Shown in pieces: positions 54,314-62,396 of a DNA stretch of 64,000 bases (its first letter is position 1; each line of letters opens with the position of its first letter). Position numbers and translations under genes: made by a program. Source of the stretch: Methylobacterium terrae (GTDB lineage Bacteria; Pseudomonadota; Alphaproteobacteria; Rhizobiales; Beijerinckiaceae); assembly GCF_003173755.1 (NCBI RefSeq), contig NZ_CP029553.1:5088001-5152000 (forward strand). The letters run 5' to 3'. The notes under the pieces are model-generated. The model was given only the letters and a program-made list of their open reading frames with translations. It made no database searches and was not told the origin of the DNA.

Positions 54314-54499
54314 CTCCCCGCGGGCGGGGAGAGGGCTGCATCCCCCTTGTCGGGGATGCGGCAAGCGGAAGGCGCGGCCGAGGCGAGGGTGAGGGGGTAT
54401 TTCCGGAGGAGCCTCACGCGTCGAGCCCCCTCACCCTCGGCTGACGCCTCGCTGCGTTCCCTGAAACGGGAACGCAGCCCTCTCCCCGCCCGCGGGGAG
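54314..54499. repeat. 186-bp nested palindromic element between nikR and nrdJ
   Basis: Outer arms of 26 bases (54314-54339 and 54474-54499, starting CTCCCCGCGGGCGGGGAG) are perfect reverse complements. Inside lie further stems: GCATCCCC / GGGGATGC, GAGGGTGAGGGGG / CCCCCTCACCCTC and CTGCGTTCCC / GGGAACGCAG. It sits between two convergent genes and looks like a REP-type element with terminator-like potential. Confidence 0.8.
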
Positions 54500-54566
54500 A
54501 GGAGAAACCCGCGCCATTTTCTTCTCACGACTTCCGCCGAAATCGACTGCCGCCGAGAATCGAGAA

Positions 54567-54597
54567 GGGCAGGCGGCCCGTGACGAGCCGCCTGCCC
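54567..54597 (-). terminator. Hairpin after nrdJ
   Basis: An 11-bp perfect stem (GGGCAGGCGGC / GCCGCCTGCCC) with a nine-base loop lies about 67 bases past the nrdJ stop on the minus strand. It is likely the nrdJ transcript end. Confidence 0.55.
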
Positions 54598-54663
54598 CTA
54601 CCATTGTAGAAACCGCCTCGGGCCGGCCCTCATCATCGGGCCGACCCCGCCTTCACCCGCCGC

Positions 54664-57600
54664 TCAGCTGCAGCCGGTCGTGCTGCCGCAGGTGTCGCAC
54701 TTCAGGCAGGTGCCGTTCCGCACCAGGGTGAAGTTGGCGCATTCCGGGCAGGCCTCGCCGACATACCCCTTCATCTTGGCCTCGGCGCGGCGGTCCGAGA
54801 CGCTGCGGACGGGGGCTGCCTCCGGCTTGGCCAAGTCCGCTTTGGCGAAGGGCAGGGCCTCCACCAGCGCCTCGACCTTCCCGGCGAGCGAGGGTTCGGT
54901 CTTGAGCGCCACCGCACCCCGCACCGCGTGGACGGAGCCGCCGGCCGGCGCCGACTGGCCGGTGGCCGGGGCGGCGACGCCGGGGGTCGTGCCGCCGGGG
55001 CCGCCGTGGATCAGGGTCAGCCGGTCGCCGGAGCCCCGCAGCAGGCCGCGGGAGACGACGTTGTGGGCCGGCACCGAATCCGAGGCGCTGGGCTTGGCCG
55101 GCGTGACGCCGGTCGCCGTGTTGCCGATCTCCGAGAGGTCGACATGGGCGAGGTCGTTGCGGCCGAGATACGAGATCGCCAGTTCGCGGAAGACGTAGTC
55201 GAGCACCGAGGTGGCGTTCTTGATCGCGTCGTTGCCCTGCACGAAGCCGGCCGGCTCGAACCGGGTGAAGGTGAAGGCGTCGACGTACTCCTCCAGCGGC
55301 ACGCCGTATTGCAGGCCGAGCGAGACCGAGATCGCGAAGTTGTTGATGAAGGCCCGGAGCGCCGAGCCCTCCTTGTTCATGTCGAGGAAGATCTCGCCCA
55401 GCCGCCCGTCGTCGTACTCGCCGGTGCGCAGGAAGATGGTGTGGCCGCCGATCTTGGCCTTCTGGGTGTAGCCCTTGCGGCGGCTCGGCAGCTTCTCCTG
55501 GGAGCGCAGGCGCTCGACGCGCTCGACGATCCGCTCGACGATCTTCTCCGTCACCGCGACGGTCTTCGCCACCGCCGGCTGGGCCAGCAGCGCCTCGACG
55601 GTGTCCTCCTCGTCCTCCGACTCGTCGCTGATGAGCGCGGCGTTGAGGGGCTGCGACAGCTTCGAGCCGTCGCGGTAGAGGGCGTTGGCCTTGAGCGCCA
55701 GGGTCCAGGACAGCCGGTAGGCGTTCTTGCAATCCTCGACCGTGGCGTCGTTCGGCATGTTGATGGTCTTGGAGATCGCCCCCGAGATGAAGGGCTGCGC
55801 CGCCGCCATCATGCGGATGTGGCTCTCGACCGAGAGGTAGCGCTTGCCGATCCGGCCGCACGGATTGGCGCAGTCGAAGACCGGGTAGTGCTCAAACTTG
55901 AGGTGCGGCGCACCCTCGAGCGTCATCGCCCCGCAGACGTGGACGTTGGCGGCCTCGATGTCCTTGCGGCTGAAGCCCAGGAAGGTCAGCAGGTCGAAGG
56001 ACGGGTCGGCGAGCCTGTCGGCCGGCACCTTCAGGGTCTGGGTGAGGAAGTCCTCGCCCAGCGTCCAGCGGTTGAACACGAACTTGATGTCGAAGGCCGA
56101 CTTCAGGCCCGCCTCGACCGCCGCGATCTTGTCGTCGGTGAAGCCCTTGGCCCGCAAGCTCCCGGGGTTGATCGCCGGCGCCTGGCCGAGCGAGCCGTGG
56201 CCGACGGCGTAGGCCTCGATCTCGGCGATCTCGGCCTCGCGGTAGCCGAGGGTGCGGAGCGCGTCCGGCACCGCCCGGTTGATGATCTTGAAGTAGCCGC
56301 CGCCGGCGAGCTTCTTGAACTTCACCAGCGCGAAGTCGGGCTCGATGCCGGTGGTGTCGCAATCCATCACGAGGCCGATCGTGCCGGTCGGCGCGATCAC
56401 GGTGGACTGGGCGTTGCGGAAGCCGTGCTCCTCGCCGAGCTGCAGCGCCCGGTCCCAGGCCGCCTTCGCGTGCTCCACCAGCTCGCCCTGCGGGCAGCCG
56501 GCATGGTCGAGGGGGACGGGGTTGGTGTTGAGGAACTCGTAGCCCGCGGCGTCGCCGTGGGCGGCCCGGCGATGGTTGCGGATCACCCGCAGCATCGCGT
56601 CGGCATTCTCCTCGTAGGCCGGGAACGGCCCGAGCTCCTTCGCCATCTCGGCCGAGGTGGCGTAGGACACGCCCGTCATGATCGCGGTGAGCGCGCCGGC
56701 GAGCGCCCGGCCCTCACGGGAATCGTAGGGCAGGCCCATGGTCATCAGCAGGCCGCCGATATTGGCGTAGCCGAGGCCGAGGGTCCGGTACTTGTAGGAG
56801 AGGTCGGCGATCTCGCGGCTCGGGAACTGCGCCATCAGCACCGAGATCTCGAGGACCACGGTCCAGAGCCGGCACAGGTGCTCGTAGCCCTCGACGTCGA
56901 ACCGCTTCGCGCTCCGGTCGTAGAGCGCCAGCAGGTTCGCCGAGGCGAGGTTGCAGGCGGTGTCGTCGAGGAACATGTACTCGGAGCACGGGTTCGAGGC
57001 CCGGATCCGCCCGCCCGCCGGGCAGGTGTGCCAGTCGTTCATCGTGGTGTTGAAGTGCAGGCCCGGATCGGCCGAGGCCCAGGCGGCCTCCGCGATCTTC
57101 TCCCACAGGTCGGCGGCCTTCACGGTCTTCGCGACCTTGCCGGTCGTGCGCTGGCTCAGCGTCCAGTCCGCATCCGCATCGACCGCGCGCAGGAAGTCGT
57201 CGGTGAGCGAGACCGAGTTGTTCGAGTTCTGGCCGGCCACCGTGAGGTAGGCCTCGGAATCCCAGTCGGTGTCGTAGATCGGGAACGAGATGTCGGTGTA
57301 GCCCTGGCGGGCGTACTGGATCACCCGCTTGATCGCGGCGTCCGGCACCATCGACTTGCGGGCGCTCCTCACCTCGCGCTTCAGCGCCGGGTTGCGCTCC
57401 GGATCGAAGCAGGCGTCGCCGGCGGCCTCGCAGTTGACGCAGGCCTTCATCACCGCCTTGAGGTGCCTGGACACAACCTTGGAGCCGGTGACGAGGGCGG
57501 CGACCTTCTGCTCCTCCTTGACCTTCCAGTCGATGAAGGCCTCGACGTCCGGATGGTCGATGTCGACGATCACCATCTTGGCGGCGCGGCGCGTCGTGCC

Positions 57601-58413
57601 GCCCGACTTGATGGCGCCGGCGGCCCGGTCGCCGATCTTGAGGAAGCTCATCAGGCCCGAGGACTTGCCGCCGCCGGCGAGCTTCTCGTTCTCGCCGCGC
57701 AGGCGCGAGAAGTTCGAGCCGGTGCCCGAGCCGTACTTGAACAGGCGGGCCTCCCGCACCCACAGGTCCATGATGCCGCCCTCGTTGACGAGGTCGTCGG
57801 CGACGGACTGGATGAAGCAGGCGTGGGGCTGCGGGTGCTCGTAGGCGGTCGCCGACTGGGTCAGCTCGCCGGTCCTGTAGTCGACGTAGAAGTGCCCCTG
57901 CGCGGGGCCGTCGATGCCGTAGGCCCAGTGCAGGCCGGTGTTGAACCATTGCGGCGAGTTCGGCGCCACCATCTGGCGGGCGAGCATCGCGCGCAGCTCG
58001 TCGTGGAACGCCGCCGCGTCCTCCTCGCTCGAGAAGTAGCCGCCCTTCCAGCCCCAGTAGGTCCAGCAGCCGGCAAGCCGGTCGAAGACTTGCACGGCCG
58101 AGGTCTCGGAGCCGGTGCGCTCACCCTCGGGGAGGGCGTCGAGCGCCGCCTCGTCGGGCACCGAGCGCCACAGGAACGAGGGGACGCCGTTCTCCTCGAC
58201 CTTCTTCAGCGCCTTCGGCACGCCGGCCTTGCGGAAGTACTTCTGGGCCAGCACGTCGCAGGCGACCTGGCTCCAGGCCTCCGGCACGTCGATGCCCTCG
58301 AGGCGGAACACCACCGACCCGTCAGGGTTGCGGATCTCGCTCACCGCCTTGCGGAACGGGATGCTGGCGTAGGGCGACTGCCCGGCAGTGGTGATGCGAC
58401 GCTCGAACCGCAT
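54664..58413 (-). CDS. nrdJ: Vitamin B12-dependent (class II) ribonucleotide reductase NrdJ (1249 aa)
   Basis: NrdJ reduces ribonucleotides to deoxyribonucleotides using adenosylcobalamin. The large single chain has [20 protein letters not shown] near residue 150, [23 protein letters not shown], and [19 protein letters not shown]. It also has [14 protein letters not shown] and [21 protein letters not shown], all family motifs. The C-terminus ends in a zinc-ribbon-like segment ([20 protein letters not shown]). The length is typical of alphaproteobacterial NrdJ. The start at MRFERRITT is conserved in the family. NrdR boxes lie about 160-210 bases upstream; no cobalamin riboswitch was recognised. 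Confidence 0.95.
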   Translation of the reverse strand: MRFERRITTAGQSPYASIPFRKAVSEIRNPDGSVVFRLEGIDVPEAWSQVACDVLAQKYFRKAGVPKALKKVEENGVPSFLWRSVPDEAALDALPEGERTGSETSAVQVFDRLAGCWTYWGWKGGYFSSEEDAAAFHDELRAMLARQMVAPNSPQWFNTGLHWAYGIDGPAQGHFYVDYRTGELTQSATAYEHPQPHACFIQSVADDLVNEGGIMDLWVREARLFKYGSGTGSNFSRLRGENEKLAGGGKSSGLMSFLKIGDRAAGAIKSGGTTRRAAKMVIVDIDHPDVEAFIDWKVKEEQKVAALVTGSKVVSRHLKAVMKACVNCEAAGDACFDPERNPALKREVRSARKSMVPDAAIKRVIQYARQGYTDISFPIYDTDWDSEAYLTVAGQNSNNSVSLTDDFLRAVDADADWTLSQRTTGKVAKTVKAADLWEKIAEAAWASADPGLHFNTTMNDWHTCPAGGRIRASNPCSEYMFLDDTACNLASANLLALYDRSAKRFDVEGYEHLCRLWTVVLEISVLMAQFPSREIADLSYKYRTLGLGYANIGGLLMTMGLPYDSREGRALAGALTAIMTGVSYATSAEMAKELGPFPAYEENADAMLRVIRNHRRAAHGDAAGYEFLNTNPVPLDHAGCPQGELVEHAKAAWDRALQLGEEHGFRNAQSTVIAPTGTIGLVMDCDTTGIEPDFALVKFKKLAGGGYFKIINRAVPDALRTLGYREAEIAEIEAYAVGHGSLGQAPAINPGSLRAKGFTDDKIAAVEAGLKSAFDIKFVFNRWTLGEDFLTQTLKVPADRLADPSFDLLTFLGFSRKDIEAANVHVCGAMTLEGAPHLKFEHYPVFDCANPCGRIGKRYLSVESHIRMMAAAQPFISGAISKTINMPNDATVEDCKNAYRLSWTLALKANALYRDGSKLSQPLNAALISDESEDEEDTVEALLAQPAVAKTVAVTEKIVERIVERVERLRSQEKLPSRRKGYTQKAKIGGHTIFLRTGEYDDGRLGEIFLDMNKEGSALRAFINNFAISVSLGLQYGVPLEEYVDAFTFTRFEPAGFVQGNDAIKNATSVLDYVFRELAISYLGRNDLAHVDLSEIGNTATGVTPAKPSASDSVPAHNVVSRGLLRGSGDRLTLIHGGPGGTTPGVAAPATGQSAPAGGSVHAVRGAVALKTEPSLAGKVEALVEALPFAKADLAKPEAAPVRSVSDRRAEAKMKGYVGEACPECANFTLVRNGTCLKCDTCGSTTGCS

Positions 58414-58918
58414 GGGATACTCTCCGGTCACGAACAGCCGGGGACCGCCCGCAGGGAAGCGGGGTCCGCCGGATACGAGGAATGGCGGGGCGCTGGAGGC
58501 TCGGTGGACGCGCACGAGCCCCGCTCGGGAACGCCCGTCCTATGCCCTGGAAACTACCGACCCTGGCGGCCACACGTCAACAACTAGTGTCGACGGACTC
58601 CGTTCCTCCCTACATATAGTGTTAAGGGCCGGATTCCTGTGGATAGCGGCGAACCCCCGCCTAAGGCCGCGGCGGGCTTCGCGGAATCGCCGCGGGGCTG
58701 ATCCCCGCCCACAGCCCGCGGGCCAGTGGACCACCGACTTGTTCACAGATCGTTGCCGATTCCGGGGCCGGGCGGGCCTCCGGCCGGGGGCCCCGGCACG
58801 GATTCCCGCTGCGACGCGGGACGCGCTGGACATCCGGGGGCCATCTCACCATAGTCCCGCGCGACGTAAGGGGGGCCTCCCTCCCATTCCCGGGGGCGTT
58901 AGCCCAGAGACGGTCGCG
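58414..58918. other. Divergent promoter region of nrdJ and the NDUFA12-like gene
   Basis: The 505-base region contains two NrdR-box-like sites (58575-58622). It also contains two DnaA-box-like sequences: TGTGGATAG at 58638-58646 (8 of 9 to TGTGGATAA) and TTGTTCACA at 58738-58746 (7 of 9 to TTATCCACA). The remainder shows no gene. Confidence 0.5.
58575..58622. promoter_or_regulatory. Pair of NrdR boxes upstream of nrdJ
   Basis: The NrdR consensus is a 16-base palindrome, acaCwAtATaTwGtgt. Site 2 (58607-58622) contains CTACATATAGTGT, nearly perfect in the core. Site 1 (58575-58590) ends ACTAGTGT and is a weaker match. The starts are 32 bases apart, about three helical turns, as known for cooperative NrdR binding. 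Confidence 0.7.
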
Positions 58919-59335
58919 ATGGCGCTGAAAGACACCCTGCTTCGGATCTTCACCTGGTGGAGCGGCTCGACCGTCAGCCTGGAATTTTACACCAAGCGCC
59001 GCGGCAGCTTCGTGGGCACGGACGAGCTCGGCAACCGCTACTACCGGGCGCAGGGCCCGCTGATCGACGCCTCGGTCGGCTCGGAGCGGCGCTGGGTCAT
59101 CTACAACGGCTACGCCGACGCCTCGAAGGTGCCGCCGGGCTGGCGCGGCTGGCTGTGCCACGCCACCGACGTGGCCCCCTCCGAGGAATCTTACGTCCCG
59201 CGCGAGTGGCAGAAGCCGCACGAGGAGAACCTCACCGGCACCGTGGCGGCCTACCGGCCGCGCGGCTCGCAGCTCTCCTACGGCCAGCGGCCGGCGGCGA
59301 CCGGCGACTACGTGCCGTGGGTGCCGGGCGAGTAG
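58919..59335 (+). CDS. NADH:ubiquinone oxidoreductase subunit NDUFA12-like (138 aa)
   Basis: This accessory subunit of alphaproteobacterial/mitochondrial complex I is recognised by LLRIFTWWSGSTVSLEFYTK, GNRYYRAQG, RRWVIYNGYADASKVPPGW and a C-terminal YVPWVPG. It would sit at the peripheral arm of complex I. The adjacent DUF2155 gene is the usual neighbour in this group. Confidence 0.9.
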   Translation: MALKDTLLRIFTWWSGSTVSLEFYTKRRGSFVGTDELGNRYYRAQGPLIDASVGSERRWVIYNGYADASKVPPGWRGWLCHATDVAPSEESYVPREWQKPHEENLTGTVAAYRPRGSQLSYGQRPAATGDYVPWVPGE

Positions 59336-59484
59336 CGCGCCGCCCTTTTTCCACCATCCTCCGGGTGTCTACCGCGGGCCGACCGAGGGGCGCCCGCGCG
59401 CCCGCGTGATTCGGGCGCGAGAGGCCGGCAGTCCTCGGCGACGGGCCTTCACGACGAGCCGGGAGCGATTGGGTTTTGAGCCGC

Positions 59485-60135
59485 ATGACCGCACGCCGCG
59501 CCGTGGGCGCCTTCCTGGTTCTGGGCTGCGCGCTCCCGGGCCTCCTCAGCGTGCCGGCCCGGGCCGACAAGATCCGCAACCCGACCGCGGTGTTCGCCGG
59601 CCTCGACAAGATCACCGGCCGCACCGTCTCCTTCGAGGTGGCGGTGGACGAGACGGTGCAGTTCGGCGCGCTCCAGCTCACCCCGCGGGTCTGCTACACG
59701 CGGCCCCCGACCGAGAGCGCCAAGACCACCGCCTTCCTGGAGGTCGACGAGGTCACCCTCGAGAACAAGTACCGGCGGATCTTCACCGGCTGGATGTTCG
59801 CCTCGAGCCCCGGCCTGCACGCGATCGAGCACCCGATCTACGACGTGTGGCTGGTCGACTGCAAAGGCGGCACCGAGCTCGTCGCCGAGCCCAAGGAGCA
59901 GGAGGATGCCCCGGTGGCCGCCGCCAAGCCCGAGGGCCGCAAGCGCCGCGAGCAGGCGCGCGGCGGCGAGGACCAGCCGCGGGCCCGCCAGGTCAACCGC
60001 CAGGGCCAGGTCGACGTCGAGCCCCTGCGCGGCACGCCGGTGCAGCCGCGCCAGACGCCGTCGCGGCGCTTCTTCCCGACCAATGACGGCCCGATGCCCA
60101 TCGGCGCCGACCCGATGAACCCGAACCCGCGCTGA
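59485..60135 (+). CDS. DUF2155 secreted protein (216 aa)
   Basis: A signal peptide (residues 1 to about 28, ending PARA) precedes a domain with DKITGRTVSFEVAVDETVQF, LTPRVCYTRPPTE and FTGWMFASSPGLHAIEHPIY, VWLVDCK, diagnostic for DUF2155. The last 75 residues are basic and proline-rich, probably disordered. Function unknown. The gene follows an NDUFA12-like gene, a conserved pairing. ATG 59485 chosen; an in-frame TTG lies 9 bases upstream. Confidence 0.82.
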   Translation: MTARRAVGAFLVLGCALPGLLSVPARADKIRNPTAVFAGLDKITGRTVSFEVAVDETVQFGALQLTPRVCYTRPPTESAKTTAFLEVDEVTLENKYRRIFTGWMFASSPGLHAIEHPIYDVWLVDCKGGTELVAEPKEQEDAPVAAAKPEGRKRREQARGGEDQPRARQVNRQGQVDVEPLRGTPVQPRQTPSRRFFPTNDGPMPIGADPMNPNPR

Positions 60136-60669
60136 GGCGGGCGGGGCGAAACATCGCTCCCAAGAGGTTCGCGCCCGACGCGTCGCGCGGGCGAGGAGAC
60201 CGGACGCCGCCGCAATCGTCGGCCTGCAGCGATACACTCCCCAGGAGCAGTGCGGCAGTCGAGGCGGCGCCGCACGAGATCGGGTCGACTGGGTCACCTG
60301 GCGGAACGCCGCCCGGCATCCTCGTCCCGGTCGCCTCGATACTCGCGAAAGTCATCCCGGCGCGATCCCCATCAAGTCGCCCGGCGAGATCGCGGCTGCG
60401 CCGAAATACGGCGAGAAATTTTTCGATTGAGAGTCTCAGCGACTGTTGAGGCCGGCATCATCGCCTTGCCCGATCGCCCGCTCACCTGATCCTGTTCTCT
60501 GCGTCCGGCGATCTCGCGACTGCGACCGCGCCCGCATCCGACGCTCGCCCGCGGCGGAACACGCCGTCTCCCCCTGCGGAACCGTCCGCGACACGCCCGG
60601 TTGTCCGGCGCCTCGCGGCTGCACGTTCGGGCCGTCGCGATAATCCCGACGACGGAAACGGATTCTCCG
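60136..60669. other. Long intergenic region upstream of the rhodopsin gene
   Basis: This 534-base stretch holds no supported gene. It contains an A+T-rich patch (GAGAAATTTTTCGATTGAG near 60412-60431), which could be a terminator or promoter, and an EcfG-like promoter motif at 60578-60602. An additional GGAAC at 60556-60560 lacks a matching -10 part. Confidence 0.45.
60578..60602 (+). promoter_or_regulatory. Candidate EcfG-type (general stress) promoter of the rhodopsin operon
   Basis: GGAAC (60578-60582), 16 bases and GGTT (60599-60602) match GGAAC-N16/17-CGTT at 8 of 9 positions. The -10-like part lies about 67 bases before the rhodopsin ATG. Confidence 0.45.
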
Positions 60670-61437
60670 ATGACCCCTCAATTCTGGCTCTGGCTGGGCT
60701 TTTCCGGCATGAGCGTGGGCGCCGCCCTCATCCTGTTCATCGGCAAGAGGCGCACCCGCGCGGAAGAAGCCGACACGATCATCCACGGCCTGGTGCCGAT
60801 CATCGCCGCCTGCTCGTACCTGGCGATGGCCTCGGGGCAGGGGAGCGTCGTGCTGCCGGCCGGGCCGGATGCCGGGGCGGCGACCCGGGCGTTCTACTTC
60901 GCCCGCTACATCGACTGGTCCTTCACCACGCCGCTCCTGCTGCTCGGCCTCGCCAACACCGCGATGCACAGCGGGATGCGCCGCCCGGCGATCGTGTGGG
61001 GCATGATCGGCTCCGACCTGATCATGATCGTCACCGCCTTCGTGTTCGGCCTCACCCAGGTGGCGTGGCTGAAATGGACCTGGTTCGCGATCTCCTGCGG
61101 CGCGTTCCTCGGGGTCTATTACGGCATCTTCGTGCAGCTGCGCGAGGAGAACGCCCGCGAGCGCGACGACGTCCGCGCCGCCTTCCTGCGCAACGCCGTG
61201 TTCCTGTCGGTGGTCTGGCTCGCCTACCCGGTCGTGCTGCTGCTGGGCGACGACGGCCTCGGCCTGCTCGGGCCGGCGCTCGGCCTCGGCATCATCGCGA
61301 TCCTCGATCTCGTCGCGAAGGTCGTCTACGGGCTGATGGCGACGATGCAGACCGCCAAGCGCGTCGAGCGCGACCTGCGCGAGGGTCATCCGGTCGCGGG
61401 CGGGGCGGGGCGGCCCCACCTCGCGGCGGCGGAGTAG
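60670..61437 (+). CDS. Microbial rhodopsin, DTG-type proton pump candidate (255 aa)
   Basis: Seven hydrophobic helices are visible. Helix C reads R79-YI-D82-WSF-T86-TPLLLL-G93; by bacteriorhodopsin alignment these are Arg82, the proton acceptor Asp85, Thr89, and Gly in place of the proton donor Asp96. Helix G has ILD213-LVA-K217-VVYGL, with Lys217 as the retinal Schiff-base residue and Asp213 as the second counterion. His39 on helix B (IIHGLVP) aligns with bacteriorhodopsin Thr46. A proteobacterial pump group lacking the carboxylic donor but having this helix-B His has been described, so outward proton pumping is expected. The Brp/Blh oxygenase gene follows 5 bases later. Confidence 0.92.
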   Translation: MTPQFWLWLGFSGMSVGAALILFIGKRRTRAEEADTIIHGLVPIIAACSYLAMASGQGSVVLPAGPDAGAATRAFYFARYIDWSFTTPLLLLGLANTAMHSGMRRPAIVWGMIGSDLIMIVTAFVFGLTQVAWLKWTWFAISCGAFLGVYYGIFVQLREENARERDDVRAAFLRNAVFLSVVWLAYPVVLLLGDDGLGLLGPALGLGIIAILDLVAKVVYGLMATMQTAKRVERDLREGHPVAGGAGRPHLAAAE

Positions 61438-61442
61438 GCGCG

Positions 61443-62384
61443 GTGGCGCGCCGGCCCGCCCCGTTCCCGGCGCCGGCCGGCGCGCGGACGCTCGCCGTCC
61501 CGGCGGCCTCGCCGCCGCGTCCGGGCCGGGGAGCGGCGTCCTGCCTGCTCCCCGCCTGCGCCGTGCTCCTCGCGGCGACCGCGCTCCTGCCGCGGGAGGC
61601 CGGCTGGGCCGCGGTGCTCGTCCTGGTGATCGGGCTCGGGGTGCCGCACGGCGCCCTCGACGGCGAGGTGGCGAAGCCCTTCCTCCGGCCGCGGTTCGGC
61701 CGGGCCTGGTTCCCGGTCTTCGCCGCGCCCTACCTCGCGCTCACCGCCGCGGTGCTGACCGCCTGGAGGCTGGCGCCGGAGGCGACGCTCGCGGGATTCC
61801 TCGGCCTCTCGGTCCTGCATTTCGGCCACGAGGATGCCGGGCCCGGGCAGCCCGTCGAGGCCCTGGTGCGCGGCGGCCTGCCGATCGCGCTCCCGGCCCT
61901 GGTGCGGCCGGACGAGACCGCCCGGATCTTCGCGGTGGTGACCGATACCGCGATGCCGGTCCTGCCCGTCTGGTGGACGGCGTCCGCCTTGATCTGGCTC
62001 GGCCTCGCCGTCGCCTGGCTGTGCCGGCGCAGGCCCGCGCCCGGGCTCCTCGGCGAGCTCGCGGCCTTGAGCCTCGCCTTCCTGGTCCTGCCGCCGCTCA
62101 GCGCCTTCGGGCTCTACTTCGTCTGCCTGCACGCGCCGCGGCACATGCGGGCGCTCGCCGCCGATCCGGCCCGGGCTCCGGCGGTCGACGGCATGGCCCG
62201 GGCGGTGGTGCTGTCCCTGCCGGTCTTCGGGCTGACGCTCCTGATCGGGCTCCTCCTGTGGCCGACCTACCCGCAGGCGGGCGCGGCCGGGCGACTGCTC
62301 GCGCTCACGCTCCAGCTCCTCGCGGCGCTGACGCTGCCGCACCTGCTGCTGGACCGGTGGGTGGAGGGGAGGGGCCCGGCCTGA
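61443..62384 (+). CDS. blh: Brp/Blh-family beta-carotene 15,15'-dioxygenase (313 aa)
   Basis: This membrane enzyme cleaves beta-carotene to two retinal molecules, the chromophore of the upstream rhodopsin. Family motifs with conserved histidines are GLGVPHGALDGEVA, SVLHFGHEDAG, YFVCLHAPRHMRAL and LTLPHLLLDRW. About seven to eight hydrophobic segments are present. The GTG start lies 5 bases after the rhodopsin stop with a GGAG-like site in the end of that gene, so the two genes form an operon. No carotenoid synthesis gene is in the window, so beta-carotene must come from elsewhere. Confidence 0.9.
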   Translation: MARRPAPFPAPAGARTLAVPAASPPRPGRGAASCLLPACAVLLAATALLPREAGWAAVLVLVIGLGVPHGALDGEVAKPFLRPRFGRAWFPVFAAPYLALTAAVLTAWRLAPEATLAGFLGLSVLHFGHEDAGPGQPVEALVRGGLPIALPALVRPDETARIFAVVTDTAMPVLPVWWTASALIWLGLAVAWLCRRRPAPGLLGELAALSLAFLVLPPLSAFGLYFVCLHAPRHMRALAADPARAPAVDGMARAVVLSLPVFGLTLLIGLLLWPTYPQAGAAGRLLALTLQLLAALTLPHLLLDRWVEGRGPA

Positions 62385-62396
62385 CGCCGTTCCGCC

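Noticed and set aside
54928..58587. Plus-strand open frame of more than 1200 codons antisense to nrdJ
   Set aside because: Same G+C artefact; the opposite strand encodes a full, well-conserved NrdJ.
58414..58918. Cobalamin riboswitch upstream of nrdJ
   Set aside because: I looked for the B12 box on the minus strand and saw no convincing match; only NrdR boxes are supported.
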